From contig JAKOMP010000078.1 in NCBI GenBank assembly GCA_022241785.1, positions 1-32,672 of the forward strand: a stretch of 32,672 nucleotides of DNA. Reading direction: 5' to 3'. This document shows, piece after piece, positions 31,899 through 32,672 of this stretch. This DNA is from Cyanocohniella sp. LLY (GTDB taxonomy: Bacteria; Cyanobacteriota; Cyanobacteriia; Cyanobacteriales; Nostocaceae). Under the pieces are notes generated by a model. That model searched no databases. It had not been told where the DNA came from and saw nothing but the letters and a program-made list of their open reading frames with translations. The position numbers and the translations under genes were made by a program. Each line of letters starts with the position of its first letter. Position 1 is the first letter of the stretch.

Positions 31899-32543
31899 AT
31901 GGAAAAGACCGTAGCTGACCTTCGCAAAGATTACAGCTTGGAAGGTTTAAGCGAAACTGAGAGTGATCTCAATCCTTTTATTCAATTTAAAAAATGGTTT
32001 GAACAGGCATTAGCTGCTCAACTTCCTGAACCTAATGCAATGACACTTGCTACTGCTACACCAGATGGTCAGCCTTCAGCAAGAATGGTGCTATTGAAAG
32101 ATTTTGATGAACAGGGCTTTGTTTTGTTCACTAATTACAACAGTCACAAAGGACAAGAAATAGCAGCAAATCCCCAAGCTGCTTTAGTATTTTGGTGGGC
32201 AGAACTGGAACGCCAAGTCAGAATTGTGGGTACAGTAGAGAAAATTTCCCCAGAACAATCTGATAGCTATTTTGAGATGCGTCCGCCCAATAGTCGCTTG
32301 GGTGCATGGGCTTCTAATCAAAGTGAAGTAATTCCTGGTAGGGAAGTTTTAGAGCAACAATTGCAAGAATTTCAGCAAAAATACGAAAATCAGGAAGTTC
32401 CTCGGCCACCTCATTGGGGAGGTTACCGAGTGATCCCTAGAGAAATTGAGTTTTGGCAAGGTCGCCCCAGTCGTCTGCATGATCGCCTGCTGTATACTCA
32501 CTTAGATCACAGCAATTGGAAAATTGAGCGATTGTCACCATGA
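31899..32543 (+). CDS. pdxH: Pyridoxamine 5'-phosphate oxidase PdxH
   Basis: 214 residues (E. coli PdxH 218). Family features in order: the N-terminal [15 protein letters not shown]-binding [77 protein letters not shown] and the PLP-binding C-terminus [20 protein letters not shown], ending RLHDRLLYT...WKIERLSP. It oxidises pyridoxine- or pyridoxamine-5'-phosphate to pyridoxal phosphate with O2 and FMN, in the vitamin B6 salvage route. It is 44 bp after the FTR1 gene on the same strand, probably co-transcribed, though with no metabolic link to iron that I can name. Confidence 0.95.
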   Translation: MEKTVADLRKDYSLEGLSETESDLNPFIQFKKWFEQALAAQLPEPNAMTLATATPDGQPSARMVLLKDFDEQGFVLFTNYNSHKGQEIAANPQAALVFWWAELERQVRIVGTVEKISPEQSDSYFEMRPPNSRLGAWASNQSEVIPGREVLEQQLQEFQQKYENQEVPRPPHWGGYRVIPREIEFWQGRPSRLHDRLLYTHLDHSNWKIERLSP

Positions 32544-32545
32544 GC

Positions 32546-32585
32546 AGTAGGGAGTGGGGAGTAGGGAGTGGAGAGTAGGGAGTGG
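32546..32585. repeat. Heptamer tandem repeat (GGGAGTG/GGGAGTA)
   Basis: About five units right after pdxH, the same unit as 30721-30759. The two blocks flank FTR1 and pdxH as direct repeats. The remaining bases to the window end show no gene. Confidence 0.8.
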
Positions 32586-32672
32586 CTGACAGGTGTAGGT
32601 TTTTCACGAATGCATCTGAAATGGGGTGTTTTCGTTGATTGAAAACTCATCTTTCCCCTCTGGTTTCCCACT

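Overview
The window looks like the chromosome of a filamentous, probably nitrogen-fixing cyanobacterium of the Nostoc/Anabaena type. The evidence is many GCGATCGC (HIP1) octamers (for example 506-513 and 1332-1339), heptamer GGGAGTG-type tandem repeats, REP-like hairpins of the 'ggactttagtcc' type, and typical cyanobacterial genes: a UbiA-type prenyltransferase, an SLH-OprB porin and a ModB-ModC fusion. No tRNA, rRNA, CRISPR array, phage or intact transposase was seen. Species cannot be fixed from sequence alone.

Left part (1-7213). The 5' end of a small peptide gene with a Gly-Gly leader-like sequence runs off the left edge. Next come a retropepsin-like aspartic protease and a uridine-phosphorylase-like enzyme, all on the minus strand. 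A molybdate locus follows on the plus strand: a TauE/SafE-type membrane protein, modA, and a single-gene modB-modC fusion. A convergent molbindin (Mop) gene faces it. A 65-nt sequence is duplicated in front of the TauE/SafE gene and modA. The modA copy contains a perfect NtcA-type box GTA-N8-TAC, linking molybdate supply with nitrogen control.

Middle (7214-19939). This holds a 570-bp gene-free stretch with a MITE-like palindrome and a candidate ~60-nt small RNA (promoter plus a T9 terminator). Then come ubiA, divergent from ppx/gppA; a small acidic protein; MgtC; a PEP-synthase-like protein with a degenerate ATP-binding motif; a DUF1361 membrane protein; a secreted protein with eight 39-bp Pro/Thr repeats; an SLH-OprB porin; and a small lipoprotein.

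Right part (20157-32543) is a metal-homeostasis region. On the minus strand there are two complete group I ECF transporters for Co/Ni: a CbiM/NikM-PDGLE fusion with CbiQ and CbiO, and CbiM-CbiN-CbiQ-CbiO. Between them lie a broken uppP fragment, an MgtE-like permease without its usual cytoplasmic domains, and a pentapeptide-repeat lipoprotein. Divergent from the second system, on the plus strand, are a Tat-exported two-domain multicopper oxidase, a lipoprotein with a helix-hairpin-helix domain and a periplasmic iron-permease-partner-like domain, a bacterioferritin-like protein and an FTR1 iron permease. I read these four as one candidate oxidase-permease iron uptake and storage system, comparable in logic to yeast Fet3/Ftr1. 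This is the most interesting part of the window. The window ends with pdxH and a heptamer repeat.
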